Part shown: positions 8,741 through 17,213 of the stretch, piece by piece
How positions within the stretch are numbered: the stretch's first letter is position 1
How the letters are laid out: every line of letters starts with the position of its first letter
Made by a program: the position numbers and the translations under genes
The notes under the pieces: generated by a model
The model's input: only the letters and a program-made list of their open reading frames with translations
Told to the model about the DNA's origin: nothing
Database searches by the model: none
Assembly: GCF_002906575.1 (NCBI RefSeq)
Contig: NZ_CP026309.1
Span: 2,356,001 to 2,420,000 of the forward strand
Direction: 5' to 3'
Length of the DNA stretch: 64,000 bases
From: Salinigranum rubrum
GTDB taxonomy: Archaea > Halobacteriota > Halobacteria > Halobacteriales > Haloferacaceae

Positions 8741-8866
8741 TACGCGTTTGCGTCCGGGAGTGAAGGGGTGCGGGAGTCGATTCGGTGGGTGCCGTCTCCG
8801 TCGGGAGCCGACACACGCTGCCGGTGAGCAACGCGAAGACCGCGACCGTCGCGCCACCGCCTCAGT

Positions 8867-8888
8867 GCGGTCGGCGCGTGAGAGCGAG
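8867..8888 (+). repeat. 22-bp dispersed repeat, copy 1
   Basis: A 22-bp sequence starting GCGGTCGGCGCGTGAGAGCG is identical to positions 39030-39051, also in a non-coding gap. No gene covers either copy. The rest of the 8704-8986 gap shows no convincing gene. Confidence 0.6.
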
Positions 8889-8986
8889 CAGCGCCCTAGC
8901 GACCGCGGGGCTTCCGTGCTGTTCGACGCGTGACCGTTTATCGTTCACCGTGTGCACGTAGCGTATCGAACGACTGCACCGACGGC

Positions 8987-10012
8987 TCACACGTGCGTGT
9001 GTCGGGCGGGCGACTGCTGCTGTTCGACGACGCCCAGCGTCTTCTCGTCCAGTTCCACCAGGTGACAGAGCGGGTTCCCCGGGTACACCACCGGGTTCTC
9101 CAGGACGCCGACGAGTACGCCCGTGAAGGGCGCTTTCACGGTGGTGTTGTCGTCCTTGAACGGGTTGGTGATGGTGCAGATGCGGTCGCCGATGTGGACG
9201 AGCGACCCCACCTCGTAGTGCATGTCGACGATGCCGCCGACGTCGGCGCGAATCCACGTCTTCTCCTGGTTGTCCGTGATGACTGTCCGCCAACCGGGCC
9301 ACCGGACGAGGCTCGCGTCGCGGAGGCTGTACTCGGCGAACACCGACTCGACGCCCGCCAGCGCGTCGTCGATGAGTCGCCGCTGGAACCGGTGCGCCTC
9401 GCCCATCTCGATGGTGATGGTGGGAACGCCCGCGTCGGTCGCCTCGCCCCTGAGCGTGCCCTCGGGCCCCTCGCCGTCGATGATGACGTTCGAGCCGAAC
9501 GCCCGGGCGAGGCGGGCGACGCGCTTGTTCTTCATGTCCGCGCGCACGTGGAGCATGTTCGTCCTCCCTCTCGTCGAGGTGTGGAAATCCAGCCCGAGGT
9601 CACACGGCTCGATGAAGTTCTGGAAGATGCGGTACGCCATCCGCTTCGCCGAGGTTGAGTCCTCGTGCCCGGGGAACGAGCGGTTCAGGTCGCGGTCGTA
9701 GATGGGGAGGTACCGCTCCTGTGCGAGGAACGCGGGGACGTTCAGCACGGGCATGCAGACGAGCGTCCCCGCCAGGTCGGAGAGGTCCCACTCGAAGGCC
9801 ACCTCGCGGACGACCTCGATACCGTTGAGTTCGTCCCCGTGGGCGGCGGCGGTGAGAAACACCGTCGGTCCCTCCCGCTCGCCGTTGATGATGGTGACCG
9901 GGATGCGGACGGGGTCGCCGAGATACGTCTCGGAGATCCCGTAGCGGATGTTCTGGGTCTCCCCGGGGTCGACCCGCCCGCCGTTGTACGTGAAGGCCCC
10001 GTCAGTGGTCAT
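8987..10012 (-). CDS. AstE/AspA-family zinc deacylase, 341 aa
   Basis: This is a zinc-dependent hydrolase of the succinylglutamate desuccinylase/aspartoacylase family. Visible metal ligands are the HxxE motif in AAAHGDELNG (His58, Glu61) and a later His in LDFHTSTRG (His144). A catalytic Glu is expected in TIEMGEAHR. The C-terminal third is beta-rich (about 265-330) and resembles the biotinyl-lipoyl-like swivelling domain found in this family. ATTTAAATA (10035-10043) lies 27 bases before the ATG, fixing the start. It is divergent from the RimK-retropepsin gene across 171 bases. Family members remove acyl or glutamyl groups; the substrate here is unknown and the pairing suggests reversal of the neighbour's amide ligation. 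Confidence 0.8.
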   Translation of the reverse strand: MTTDGAFTYNGGRVDPGETQNIRYGISETYLGDPVRIPVTIINGEREGPTVFLTAAAHGDELNGIEVVREVAFEWDLSDLAGTLVCMPVLNVPAFLAQERYLPIYDRDLNRSFPGHEDSTSAKRMAYRIFQNFIEPCDLGLDFHTSTRGRTNMLHVRADMKNKRVARLARAFGSNVIIDGEGPEGTLRGEATDAGVPTITIEMGEAHRFQRRLIDDALAGVESVFAEYSLRDASLVRWPGWRTVITDNQEKTWIRADVGGIVDMHYEVGSLVHIGDRICTITNPFKDDNTTVKAPFTGVLVGVLENPVVYPGNPLCHLVELDEKTLGVVEQQQSPARHTHV

Positions 10013-10183
10013 TGTTCGGTACTGTTCCCCCGTGTATTTAAATCGTGAGCCACCGGATATCGGGGTCCTCGTGACGGTCTGTCGGTCCCCGTCGCCCGTG
10101 TGAATCCCGCTCGTGTCTGTGAGACTGACGCAGGCGAGAGGCCAACCGTCAACCCTTTTTCGCCCGCTCCGAAATCCAGTGCC

Positions 10184-11542
10184 ATGCCTGAACAGGACGA
10201 CGTACGTGTCGGTGTTCTCAGCCTCCACAACAGCAAGGAGACGAAGGCGATTCTCAACGCCGTCGAGGACCTGGGCCACACGCCGGTGTGGCTCCGCCGC
10301 GAGAACACCGCCGTCAACATCGAGGGGAGCGAGGTGACCGTCGAACCCGACATCGACATCATCGCCAACCGCCTGCTGCTCTCGAACACCGAAGAGCCCG
10401 CGGAACTGCTGGGGCTGGCGACGACGTTCAACCGCATCCGCCCGATGCTGAACGAACCCGACGCCGTCCTGACCGCCATCCACAAGTTCGCCACGGCGGC
10501 GACGCTGGCGAACTGGAACATCCAGGTGCCCGACGCCCTCTTGGCGCTCTCGAACGAGCGACTCAACCAGGGCCGCCAGCGCTTCGGCGACGTCGGCGTC
10601 TACAAGACCGCCATCGGCACGCACGGCGGGGGAACGTGGAAGGTCGACCTCACCGACGCGGTCAATCCGAAAGTCGGGAACCGACAGGCGTTCTTACAGG
10701 ACCTCATCGACCGCGACGAGTCCCGGCACCGCGACCTCCGCGTCTACATCGTCGACGGGAACGTCATCGGCGCGATGTACCGCTACGCCCCCGACGGCGA
10801 CTGGCGGACGAACGTCGCGCTCGGCGGCGCGGTCGAGGACGCCACCGACGAGATGCCGACCGAGGCGCGCGAGACGGCGCTGTACGCCGCGGACGTCATG
10901 GGGCTCGACTACGTCGGCGTCGACCTCGTCGAGGGCGAGGACGGCTGGTTCGTCCTCGAAGTGAACCCGACGGCGGGGTTCAAAGGCCTCCACGAGGCGA
11001 CGGGGAAGAGCGCCGGCCCCTACATCGCAAAGCTCGCCATCGAAACCGCCGGCGGCGAGGTCGACGACGAGCGCGTGGAGGAGCTCTCGTCGACGCTCGA
11101 CGACTCGACGCCCTCGTGCAAGCCGCGCTCCGCCGCGACCAAGGCCGAGGACACCCCGATCATCGGCTACATCGAGGACGTCGTCGTCTCGGGCACCAGC
11201 GGTTCCACGCAGACGCTCGCGAAGTCCGACACGGGCGCGACCCGGACCAGCATCGACACGTCGCTCGCCGCCGAAATCGGAGCCGGCCCCATCAAGAGCA
11301 TGACGCGCGTGAAGAGCGGGTCGGTCAAGGGTGGGAAAGCACGCCCGGTCGTCGACCTCGTCATCGGCATCGGCGGGCGACAGCACACCGTCACCGCGAG
11401 CGTCGAGGACCGCTCGCACATGGACTACCCCGTGCTCCTCGGGCGGGACATCCTCGAACACTACCGCGTCGACGTCCGTCGGCGCTCCGACAGCGAGGAC
11501 CGCAACCTCGAAGAGGAGGAAGAGGAGTTCGGGCTGGAGTGA
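10184..11542 (+). CDS. rimK: RimK ATP-grasp amidoligase fused to retropepsin-like RimB domain
   Basis: The 452-residue protein has two parts. Residues 1-290 are a RimK-type ATP-grasp ligase, with the Gly-rich loop GTHGGGTWKVD (145-155), RDLRVYIVDG (183-192) and the metal-binding ExN in LEVNPTAGFKG (258-268). Residues ~325-435 match the so-called ATP-dependent zinc protease (PF05618, RimB) of retropepsin fold, with DTGA at 349-352 and LLGRDIL at 418-424. The tail is a run of glutamates. RimK enzymes add Glu or similar amino acids to protein C-termini (ribosomal S6 in E. coli) or to small molecules. The substrate here is unknown. A T-rich promoter element is near 10153-10160. The fusion and the divergent deacylase make this a modification/de-modification module. 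Confidence 0.85.
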   Translation: MPEQDDVRVGVLSLHNSKETKAILNAVEDLGHTPVWLRRENTAVNIEGSEVTVEPDIDIIANRLLLSNTEEPAELLGLATTFNRIRPMLNEPDAVLTAIHKFATAATLANWNIQVPDALLALSNERLNQGRQRFGDVGVYKTAIGTHGGGTWKVDLTDAVNPKVGNRQAFLQDLIDRDESRHRDLRVYIVDGNVIGAMYRYAPDGDWRTNVALGGAVEDATDEMPTEARETALYAADVMGLDYVGVDLVEGEDGWFVLEVNPTAGFKGLHEATGKSAGPYIAKLAIETAGGEVDDERVEELSSTLDDSTPSCKPRSAATKAEDTPIIGYIEDVVVSGTSGSTQTLAKSDTGATRTSIDTSLAAEIGAGPIKSMTRVKSGSVKGGKARPVVDLVIGIGGRQHTVTASVEDRSHMDYPVLLGRDILEHYRVDVRRRSDSEDRNLEEEEEEFGLE

Positions 11543-11543
11543 C

Positions 11544-11696
11544 GTGGCTGACTCACCCGACGAACGGCCGACTCGATGCCCTCACTGTGGGTCGCGCGAC
11601 ATCCGCGAGCGTCGCGAGACCGGCGGGGGCTGGCGGAAGGTGTACCGGTGTGCGGCGTGCGGCGCTCGGGTGATGTCGGACGACGAGGACGACTGA
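11544..11696 (+). CDS. Small zinc-ribbon protein coupled to rimK, 50 aa
   Basis: A GTG codon one base after the rimK stop opens a 50-residue frame with CPHC and CAAC knuckles (residues ~12-15 and ~36-39) separated by a basic segment, and a DDEDD tail. The layout is that of a ribosome- or RNA-polymerase-like zinc ribbon. The tight spacing implies translational coupling with rimK, so it may act in the same pathway. Too short to assign a function. Confidence 0.6.
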   Translation: MADSPDERPTRCPHCGSRDIRERRETGGGWRKVYRCAACGARVMSDDEDD

Positions 11697-11705
11697 CGAC
11701 CCCGA

Positions 11706-12326
11706 CTACTCCTCGACGACTTCGGCCACCGACTCGGCGATGTCCTCTTTCACCCGCCAGAGGTAGAGGCTCGCGTAGCTCCGGTACGGTCGCCACGCCT
11801 CGGCCTGCTCCACCATCTCCTCGCGGGAGAGGTCGCCGTACAGCGTCCGCATCCCCTTCCGGATACCCAGGTCGCCGACGGGGAAGACGTCCTGCCGACC
11901 GAGGGCGAACATCAGCTGCATCTCGGCGGTCCACGTCCCGACGCCGGTGATGGACGTGAGTTCGTCGATTACCGTCTCGTCGTCCATTCCGGCGAACGTC
12001 TCGTGGGAGTAGTCGTTCGCCAGGAACGCCTCGGCGACGTTCTTCACGTACCGGGTCTTCTGCCGGGAGAGCCCCGCTTCCTTGAGTGTGGTCTCGTCCG
12101 CGGCGAGCACGCCTTCGGGGGTCATCTCGACGGCGTCGAAGAGTCGCTCGCGGGTCGCCGCGGCCGACGCCATCGACACCTGCTGGCGGAGGATGGAAGT
12201 GACGAGTCGCTCGAAGAGGTCCGGCGCGGGGTCGATGTCGAGTTCGCCGTGTTCGTCGATGAGGGCCGCGAACACCTCGTCGGTGGCGCGGAGGTGGTCG
12301 TGGGGGTCACTGTCCGTCTGTGTCAC
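11706..12326 (-). CDS. alkA: DNA-3-methyladenine glycosylase II-like (HhH-GPD)
   Basis: This 206-residue protein belongs to the helix-hairpin-helix glycosylase superfamily. The hairpin ITGVGTWTAEMQL is followed by the catalytic Asp region VFPVGDLGIRKG, as in AlkA-type enzymes that excise alkylated bases. It is shorter than E. coli AlkA because it lacks the N-terminal TBP-like domain. I chose a GTG start (VTQTDSDPHDHL) with a GAGGAA purine run before it; a longer frame upstream is Arg-rich and unlikely. It converges on the rimK operon. Confidence 0.8.
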   Translation of the reverse strand: MTQTDSDPHDHLRATDEVFAALIDEHGELDIDPAPDLFERLVTSILRQQVSMASAAATRERLFDAVEMTPEGVLAADETTLKEAGLSRQKTRYVKNVAEAFLANDYSHETFAGMDDETVIDELTSITGVGTWTAEMQLMFALGRQDVFPVGDLGIRKGMRTLYGDLSREEMVEQAEAWRPYRSYASLYLWRVKEDIAESVAEVVEE

Positions 12327-12421
12327 GCTTTCCTCTACGTCCGCGCGGCGATAGTGGTTTCGCCGGCCGTCCACCGACGGCCGGTCCAGTCGGGTCCGGC
12401 CGTCCGTGCGATGCAGTGGCG

Positions 12422-12463
12422 GTGAGTAGTAAACACGACTGCGTGAGTAGTAAACACGACCGC
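12422..12463 (+). repeat. Two tandem 21-bp direct repeats
   Basis: Two adjacent copies of GTGAGTAGTAAACACGAC plus TGC or CGC give a 21-bp period, with one mismatch in the last three bases. They sit in the gap between the divergent alkA and fatty-acid oxidation genes. The period is two helical turns, so tandem protein binding is possible. The reverse strand contains TTTACTACT, which resembles a weak TATA element. Confidence 0.6.
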
Positions 12464-12600
12464 GCTTCACCGCGTCCGTGCACCGCACGACAGCGTTCGT
12501 GGTCTCACCGCCGTCGACCCGACTTCCTCCCCGACAATCGGCTCGTCCGTCGCACTCGCCTCGGGGAAAGCTTCAACCGACGACCTACCGACGAGCGCGT

Positions 12601-14640
12601 ATGGACGACGCCGACAGCGACACGACCGCGGAGACGGACGCCGACCCTGACACCGCCACCGACGCGGTTCGCTCCGTCGACGACATCTCGACCATCGCCG
12701 TCCTCGGCGCGGGGAACATGGGTCACGGCATCGCCGAGGTCGCGGCGCTCGCGGGCTTCGAGGTCTTCCTGCGCGACATCGACGACGACCTCGTCCGGGC
12801 GGGCTACGACCGGATCGAGTGGAGCCTCGGGAAACTCGCCGAGAAGGACCGTATCTCCGACGACGAGGCCGACGCCGCGCTCGACCGCGTCACGCCGGTC
12901 GTCGACCTCGCGGCCGCCGTCGGCGACGCCGACGTGGTGGTCGAAGTCGTCCCCGAGCGCATGGAGGTGAAGAAGGACGTCTACGCCGAGGTCGAAGCAC
13001 ACGCCCCCGACCGGGCGTTGTTCGTGACGAACACCTCCTCGCTCTCTATCACCGAACTCGGTCGAGAGACCGACCGGCCCGAGCGGTTCTGCGGGATGCA
13101 CTTCTTCAACCCGCCCGTCCGGATGCGACTGGTCGAGGTCATTTCCGGGGCCGACTCGACGGAGGAGACGCTCTCGACCGTCGAGGCGCTCGCCGAACGC
13201 CTCGGGAAGACGCCCGTCCGGGTCCACAAGGACAGCCCGGGCTTCGTCGTCAACCGCGTGCTCGTCCCGCTGTTGAACGAGGCCGCCTGGGCCGTCCACG
13301 ACGGCGAGGCCACCGTCGCCGAAGTCGACTCCACGACCAAGTACGGCCTCGGACTCCCGATGGGCAGCTTCGAACTCGCCGACCAGGTCGGCATCGACGT
13401 CGCCCTGCACGTCCTCGAGTACATGCACGACCAACTCGGCGACGCCTACGAGCCGTGTCCCCTCCTCGCAGAGAAAGTCGCCGCCGGTGACCTCGGGACG
13501 AAGTCGGGTGCCGGGTTCTACGACTACGAGTCGAGAGGAGCCGAGATTCCGACGGACGAGGTGCGAGAGGAGGTCCGCGAACGCCTCCTGGCGGTGATGG
13601 CCAACGAGGTTGCCGGTCTCGTCTCGAACGACGTCGCCGACGCCGAGGCGGTCGACCGCGCGCTGCAACTCGGCGCGGGTTTCCCCGACGGCCCGGCGAA
13701 GATGGCCGACGACGTGGGTCTGGATACCCTCGTCGCGTGCCTCGACGAGCGCCACGCGAAGACGGGCGCCGCGCGGTACGAGGTCGTCGAACACTTGCGT
13801 GACCTCGCCGCGAGCGAGGAAGGATTGCTCGAAGAGAAGGCCGAAGCGGCGGACGACGTCGGGTACGACACGCTCAGTGTCGACCGAGACGGGGGCGTGA
13901 CCCACCTCGTCATCGACCGCCCGCACCGGCTGAACAGTATCGACGTCGACCTGTTGACCGACCTCGACGACGCCCTCACCGCGTGCGAGGAGGACGACGA
14001 GACGCGGACGGTCCTGCTGACCGGTGCGGGCGACCGGGCGTTCTCGGCCGGGGCGGACTTCCAGCGGGTCGCCGCCGAGTTGGATTCTCGATCCGTGGTC
14101 GACGTCTCCCGGGAAGGCCAGCGGGTGTTCGGCCGGTTCGAGTCCTCGCCGCTCCCGGTCGTCGCGGCCGTCGACGGGTTCTGCCTCGGCGGCGGGCTGG
14201 AACTGGCGGCCTGTGCGGACCTCCGAATCGCCACCCGGCGCTCGACGTTCGGCCTCCCCGAGCACAACCTCGGCATCATGCCCGGCTGGGGCGGCACCCA
14301 GCGCCTCCGCCACATCGTCGGCGAGGGTCGCGCGAAGGAGATTATCCTCACCGCCGAGCGGTACGACGCCGAGACGATGGCCGACTACGGCTTCGTCAAC
14401 AGGGTGGTCGCCAACGACTCGCTCGACGAGCGGGCGCTCGAACTCGCCCGTGACCTCGCGGCCGGGCCGCCCATCGCGCAGGCGTACACGAAGCGCGTGA
14501 TGCTCCGCGGCCGCGACGACACCGACGCGGGGCTCGAACTCGAAGCGCAGGCGTTCGGCCACGTCTTCGGGACCGACGACGCCAGCGAGGGAATCGCGGC
14601 GTTCGACTCCGACCGCGACCCGGAGTTCACCGGCGAGTGA
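12601..14640 (+). CDS. 3-hydroxyacyl-CoA dehydrogenase / enoyl-CoA hydratase fusion
   Basis: The 679-residue enzyme carries two consecutive beta-oxidation steps. Residues ~30-210 form the NAD-binding domain (VLGAGNMGHGIAE), with the HFFNPPVRMRLVEVI signature of 3-hydroxyacyl-CoA dehydrogenase. Residues ~215-400 hold its C-terminal dimerisation domains. Residues ~420-675 are a crotonase domain with the oxyanion-hole/active-site segments AGDRAFSAGAD, GFCLGGGLELAACADLRIA and GLPEHNLGIMPGWGGTQRL. The domain order is reversed relative to bacterial FadB (dehydrogenase first), which is common in archaea. The start is at the first Met after an Arg-rich upstream frame. The gene is isolated, so substrate chain length cannot be read from context. 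Confidence 0.9.
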   Translation: MDDADSDTTAETDADPDTATDAVRSVDDISTIAVLGAGNMGHGIAEVAALAGFEVFLRDIDDDLVRAGYDRIEWSLGKLAEKDRISDDEADAALDRVTPVVDLAAAVGDADVVVEVVPERMEVKKDVYAEVEAHAPDRALFVTNTSSLSITELGRETDRPERFCGMHFFNPPVRMRLVEVISGADSTEETLSTVEALAERLGKTPVRVHKDSPGFVVNRVLVPLLNEAAWAVHDGEATVAEVDSTTKYGLGLPMGSFELADQVGIDVALHVLEYMHDQLGDAYEPCPLLAEKVAAGDLGTKSGAGFYDYESRGAEIPTDEVREEVRERLLAVMANEVAGLVSNDVADAEAVDRALQLGAGFPDGPAKMADDVGLDTLVACLDERHAKTGAARYEVVEHLRDLAASEEGLLEEKAEAADDVGYDTLSVDRDGGVTHLVIDRPHRLNSIDVDLLTDLDDALTACEEDDETRTVLLTGAGDRAFSAGADFQRVAAELDSRSVVDVSREGQRVFGRFESSPLPVVAAVDGFCLGGGLELAACADLRIATRRSTFGLPEHNLGIMPGWGGTQRLRHIVGEGRAKEIILTAERYDAETMADYGFVNRVVANDSLDERALELARDLAAGPPIAQAYTKRVMLRGRDDTDAGLELEAQAFGHVFGTDDASEGIAAFDSDRDPEFTGE

Positions 14641-14727
14641 CAGGAGTCCCCGTGAGGGGAGTTCTCGCACCCGAGACGACCCGAAGACGGAATCCTTAAA
14701 TCGGTCCCGTGGTCACAATCGAGTGCC

Positions 14728-14802
<75 letters not shown>

Positions 14803-14845
14803 TGTTTCTGAACGAACGAAGTGAGAAAGAACCACGCGCAGCGTC

Positions 14846-14859
14846 GGGGATTTGAACCC
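14846..14859 (-). repeat. Inverted copy of tRNA-Glu T-arm
   Basis: The 14 bases GGGGATTTGAACCC are the exact reverse complement of the T-arm of the adjacent tRNA-Glu (14780-14793). They form part of the tRNA-derived debris between the tRNA and the islet gene. Confidence 0.6.
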
Positions 14860-14898
14860 TGCCGGTCGCGCGCAGCGTCAGCGAGCACGTCCGGGTCC

Positions 14899-14920
14899 GG
14901 TTCAAATCCCATACCGAGTA
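14899..14920 (+). repeat. att-like copy of tRNA-Glu 3' end
   Basis: The sequence GGTTCAAATCCC then ATACCGAGTA matches the tRNA 3' end GGTTCAAATCCCCTACCGAGCA with only two or three differences. It is a plausible attachment-site copy left by integration at the tRNA gene. Confidence 0.55.
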
Positions 14921-14998
14921 TTCTCCGTCGAATTATCGTCGAGCGACCGCTCTGCGTGTCTACTTAGATTGGGAGAAATCTGAGTCAGATAGACTCGG

Positions 14999-16468
14999 CT
15001 ATCCATAGGTTGCTTTCGAGTATTCCTGAGTTTTCTCTACAATGCTCTCACTCAATTCTCGCCATCGTGCCCCATTCTCGCCGGAGTCCATTTCGGTAAG
15101 GACCTTACCAAGTTGCTCTGGATCAACATCAGCCCAATCAAATAATTCGTCGATATTGAATCGATCTTTAATTTCATCATAGTTATCGATGACTAGTTCT
15201 TTCTCTCGTTCGTTCATATTTGGTTCAATCACGTTAAACGGGAGCGTAGAAAGAAGCTCAGAGACTCCAATTTCACTGATAACCCGATCCGAGATCACCT
15301 CTGAAAGATCTTCCGAAGTCCCAGTTTTGAGGAAGCTCAAGGCCTCATACGTACCAGAGAGGTAACTGTCCACATCTTCGATTTCTGGATAAATGGTCAT
15401 ATCAGCCAACTCCAGAGGCATCACAGCGATGAAGCCATCCCGAGCATGGTCGGAAGGGATTGAGGGCTGGATTGCCTCCTCAAGAAACCGTTCGGCGGTT
15501 CTGTAGTCGTGGTCAGGGTACACCACGTACATTCGCATGTATTTGACTTCCTCTGGGAACCCTCTATCTGGGTACTTGTTTCCTATTCTTGTGTGCGGGA
15601 ACCGCTCAATTGCCTGTGTTACCTCCTCATTGTAGTGCATCTTCTGACTGAAGAGCAAGAATTTGGTAGCTTCATTTCCGATGCGCTCCATCTCTCTTTG
15701 AATTTCTTGAGCTGTTTCACGGTTAATCGTCTTGGTATGTAACTTTCCACGAGCAACGAGCCGACCAAGAGTACGTCGGAGTTCGCTTGAACGCTCCCGG
15801 TCACTGAATAAAACAAGAGCAAGCTGTTGTGTCGTCCCGAATTTGATAGCGAATTCTAGAGCCAGATCGCGTGGCTCATCTGGTTCTTGTCCAAATAATT
15901 CCTGTGGCTCTCCATCAACTCCCTCAATTGTGTTCCGAGCCGCGTCAAATGCACCGAGGAACTCGGTCGTCGCATCGTCAATTTCTCCAAGATTAAAATT
16001 AGTCATCAGATCATCTATTTGTGTCTTCATTTCGGCTTGCTCAACGGCCTTTCCAGAAATGAATATTTCACGACATAATAGAAGGATGACAATAATATTC
16101 TCACGAGATTGCGGAAGAGTATCAAAACTCAGTGATACACCTATCTGATAGATTGCTTCCTTGGTCGGTTCTGTGTTAGATTCAAGAACCGCTGAAACTA
16201 ACTCATCGTTATCCGCAGGTGTCAGTCCAAACTCGTTCATTCGCCCGCGAAATCGTGATGCAAGATTTCGGATGAGATCTTCTCGCTGATTCTGTCGCTT
16301 TCGCGCGTCGTACATATTCTCAATCCGGTTTGCGAAGGGAATGCTAGCTGTCGCCAGTACAGCGAGAATAGCGGTCACTTCTGTGGAGAACGAAAAAATA
16401 CGCGTGAGAGCTACGATTCCACCGATTGTCAGGTATAGGAGTCCAAATACGACTACTCTCAATCGCAT
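14999..16468 (-). CDS. Unknown two-helix membrane protein, 489 aa, low GC
   Basis: This is the only long gene of the tRNA-Glu islet, with codon use much richer in A/T than every other gene around it. Two N-terminal transmembrane helices (about residues 2-22 and 30-48) are followed by a ~430-residue soluble, charged, mainly alpha-helical region without a motif I recognise. The start at the second in-frame Met (MRLRVVVFG) is chosen because TTTAATA (16493-16499) lies about 29 bases upstream. The protein could belong to a defence or phage-related system, since such islets often carry these, but nothing in the sequence proves it. Confidence 0.75.
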   Translation of the reverse strand: MRLRVVVFGLLYLTIGGIVALTRIFSFSTEVTAILAVLATASIPFANRIENMYDARKRQNQREDLIRNLASRFRGRMNEFGLTPADNDELVSAVLESNTEPTKEAIYQIGVSLSFDTLPQSRENIIVILLLCREIFISGKAVEQAEMKTQIDDLMTNFNLGEIDDATTEFLGAFDAARNTIEGVDGEPQELFGQEPDEPRDLALEFAIKFGTTQQLALVLFSDRERSSELRRTLGRLVARGKLHTKTINRETAQEIQREMERIGNEATKFLLFSQKMHYNEEVTQAIERFPHTRIGNKYPDRGFPEEVKYMRMYVVYPDHDYRTAERFLEEAIQPSIPSDHARDGFIAVMPLELADMTIYPEIEDVDSYLSGTYEALSFLKTGTSEDLSEVISDRVISEIGVSELLSTLPFNVIEPNMNEREKELVIDNYDEIKDRFNIDELFDWADVDPEQLGKVLTEMDSGENGARWRELSESIVEKTQEYSKATYG

Positions 16469-16621
16469 TTTGAGACACATCAGTCGTGATAGTATTAAAT
16501 ATACATGATGATTGATACCTCGTGTCGTGGAAACATGACGTGGGTTGGACGTACGACACGGAACCACCCTCTCGACGTGACAATCGATAACTCATGAAAA
16601 CGCGCTGCTCCGCAGTAACTC

Positions 16622-16633
16622 GTTCAAATCCCC
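16622..16633 (+). repeat. Distal tRNA T-arm repeat of islet
   Basis: GTTCAAATCCCC is an exact match to 14782-14793 within tRNA-Glu and sits exactly where composition returns to the chromosomal norm. It is the candidate distal attachment site. Confidence 0.5.
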
Positions 16634-16681
16634 ATTCGTCCCTCGTCGTCACCCTCTTGTCACGTCCCCCGAGCGTCGACC

Positions 16682-17077
16682 ATGGTCCTCCACGACCGCC
16701 TCCGCCCGTGGCACGGCGTGATGCTCGCCGTCTTCCTCCTCGGCGCGGGTCTGTCGCTCGCGCGAAACGGAGCCCTTACCACACGAACCGCCTCGCTCGC
16801 GCTCCTCTCCGGACTGTTCGGACTCGTCGTCTTCCAGTTCACCGTCGGCAACGTCTGGGGGTACGCCGTCGAGTACTACAACGCCGGCGGGCGGTGGACG
16901 GACCTCCCCTTTCTCGTCCCGTTCGTCGCCGCGGGCCTCGCGGGAGCGGTCGTCGCGCTCCGGTTCGAGAGCCTCGCCGCCGGCGCGTGGACGGCGTTCT
17001 GGACGTTCGTCGTCGTCGCGGGGCTCGTCGCCATCACCGCGTGGATGGCGGTCGGCTACCGCGACGTTGCCGAGTGA
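16682..17077 (+). CDS. Four-helix membrane protein, 131 aa
   Basis: A small integral membrane protein with four predicted helices (about residues 10-28, 38-55, 77-92 and 100-122) and short loops containing YYNAGGRWTDLPF. No known family is recognised. It lies 45 bases beyond the islet edge and has normal haloarchaeal composition, so it belongs to the core chromosome. Confidence 0.65.
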   Translation: MVLHDRLRPWHGVMLAVFLLGAGLSLARNGALTTRTASLALLSGLFGLVVFQFTVGNVWGYAVEYYNAGGRWTDLPFLVPFVAAGLAGAVVALRFESLAAGAWTAFWTFVVVAGLVAITAWMAVGYRDVAE

Positions 17078-17213
17078 ACGAGGGCCGTGGCCGCCGGTCG
17101 GAGTCCGGCTATCACCCGTGCGAACGACGTCGGACGCCGCTCGTGAGAGTGTGAGATAGTTGTATATACGGCCGGCCCCCTAGGCAGAACGTACTCCGGA
17201 GGAGCCTCACAGG

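Larger units (their letters stand above)
14803..16634. mobile_element. tRNA-Glu-associated low-GC islet
   Basis: Immediately downstream of tRNA-Glu, the base composition drops clearly for about 1.8 kb and recovers near 16640. Copies of the tRNA T-arm mark the edges: GGTTCAAATCCC-ATACCGAG at 14899-14918 resembles the tRNA 3' end, and GTTCAAATCCCC at 16622-16633 is an exact 12-base match. The single long gene inside is unlike its neighbours in composition. No integrase is present, so this looks like the remnant or cargo of a tRNA-targeting integrative element. Confidence 0.6.

Noticed and set aside
12505-14670. A 721-residue minus-strand open frame opposite the beta-oxidation fusion
   Set aside because: The plus-strand gene has clear catalytic motifs across its length; the minus frame is a compositional shadow.
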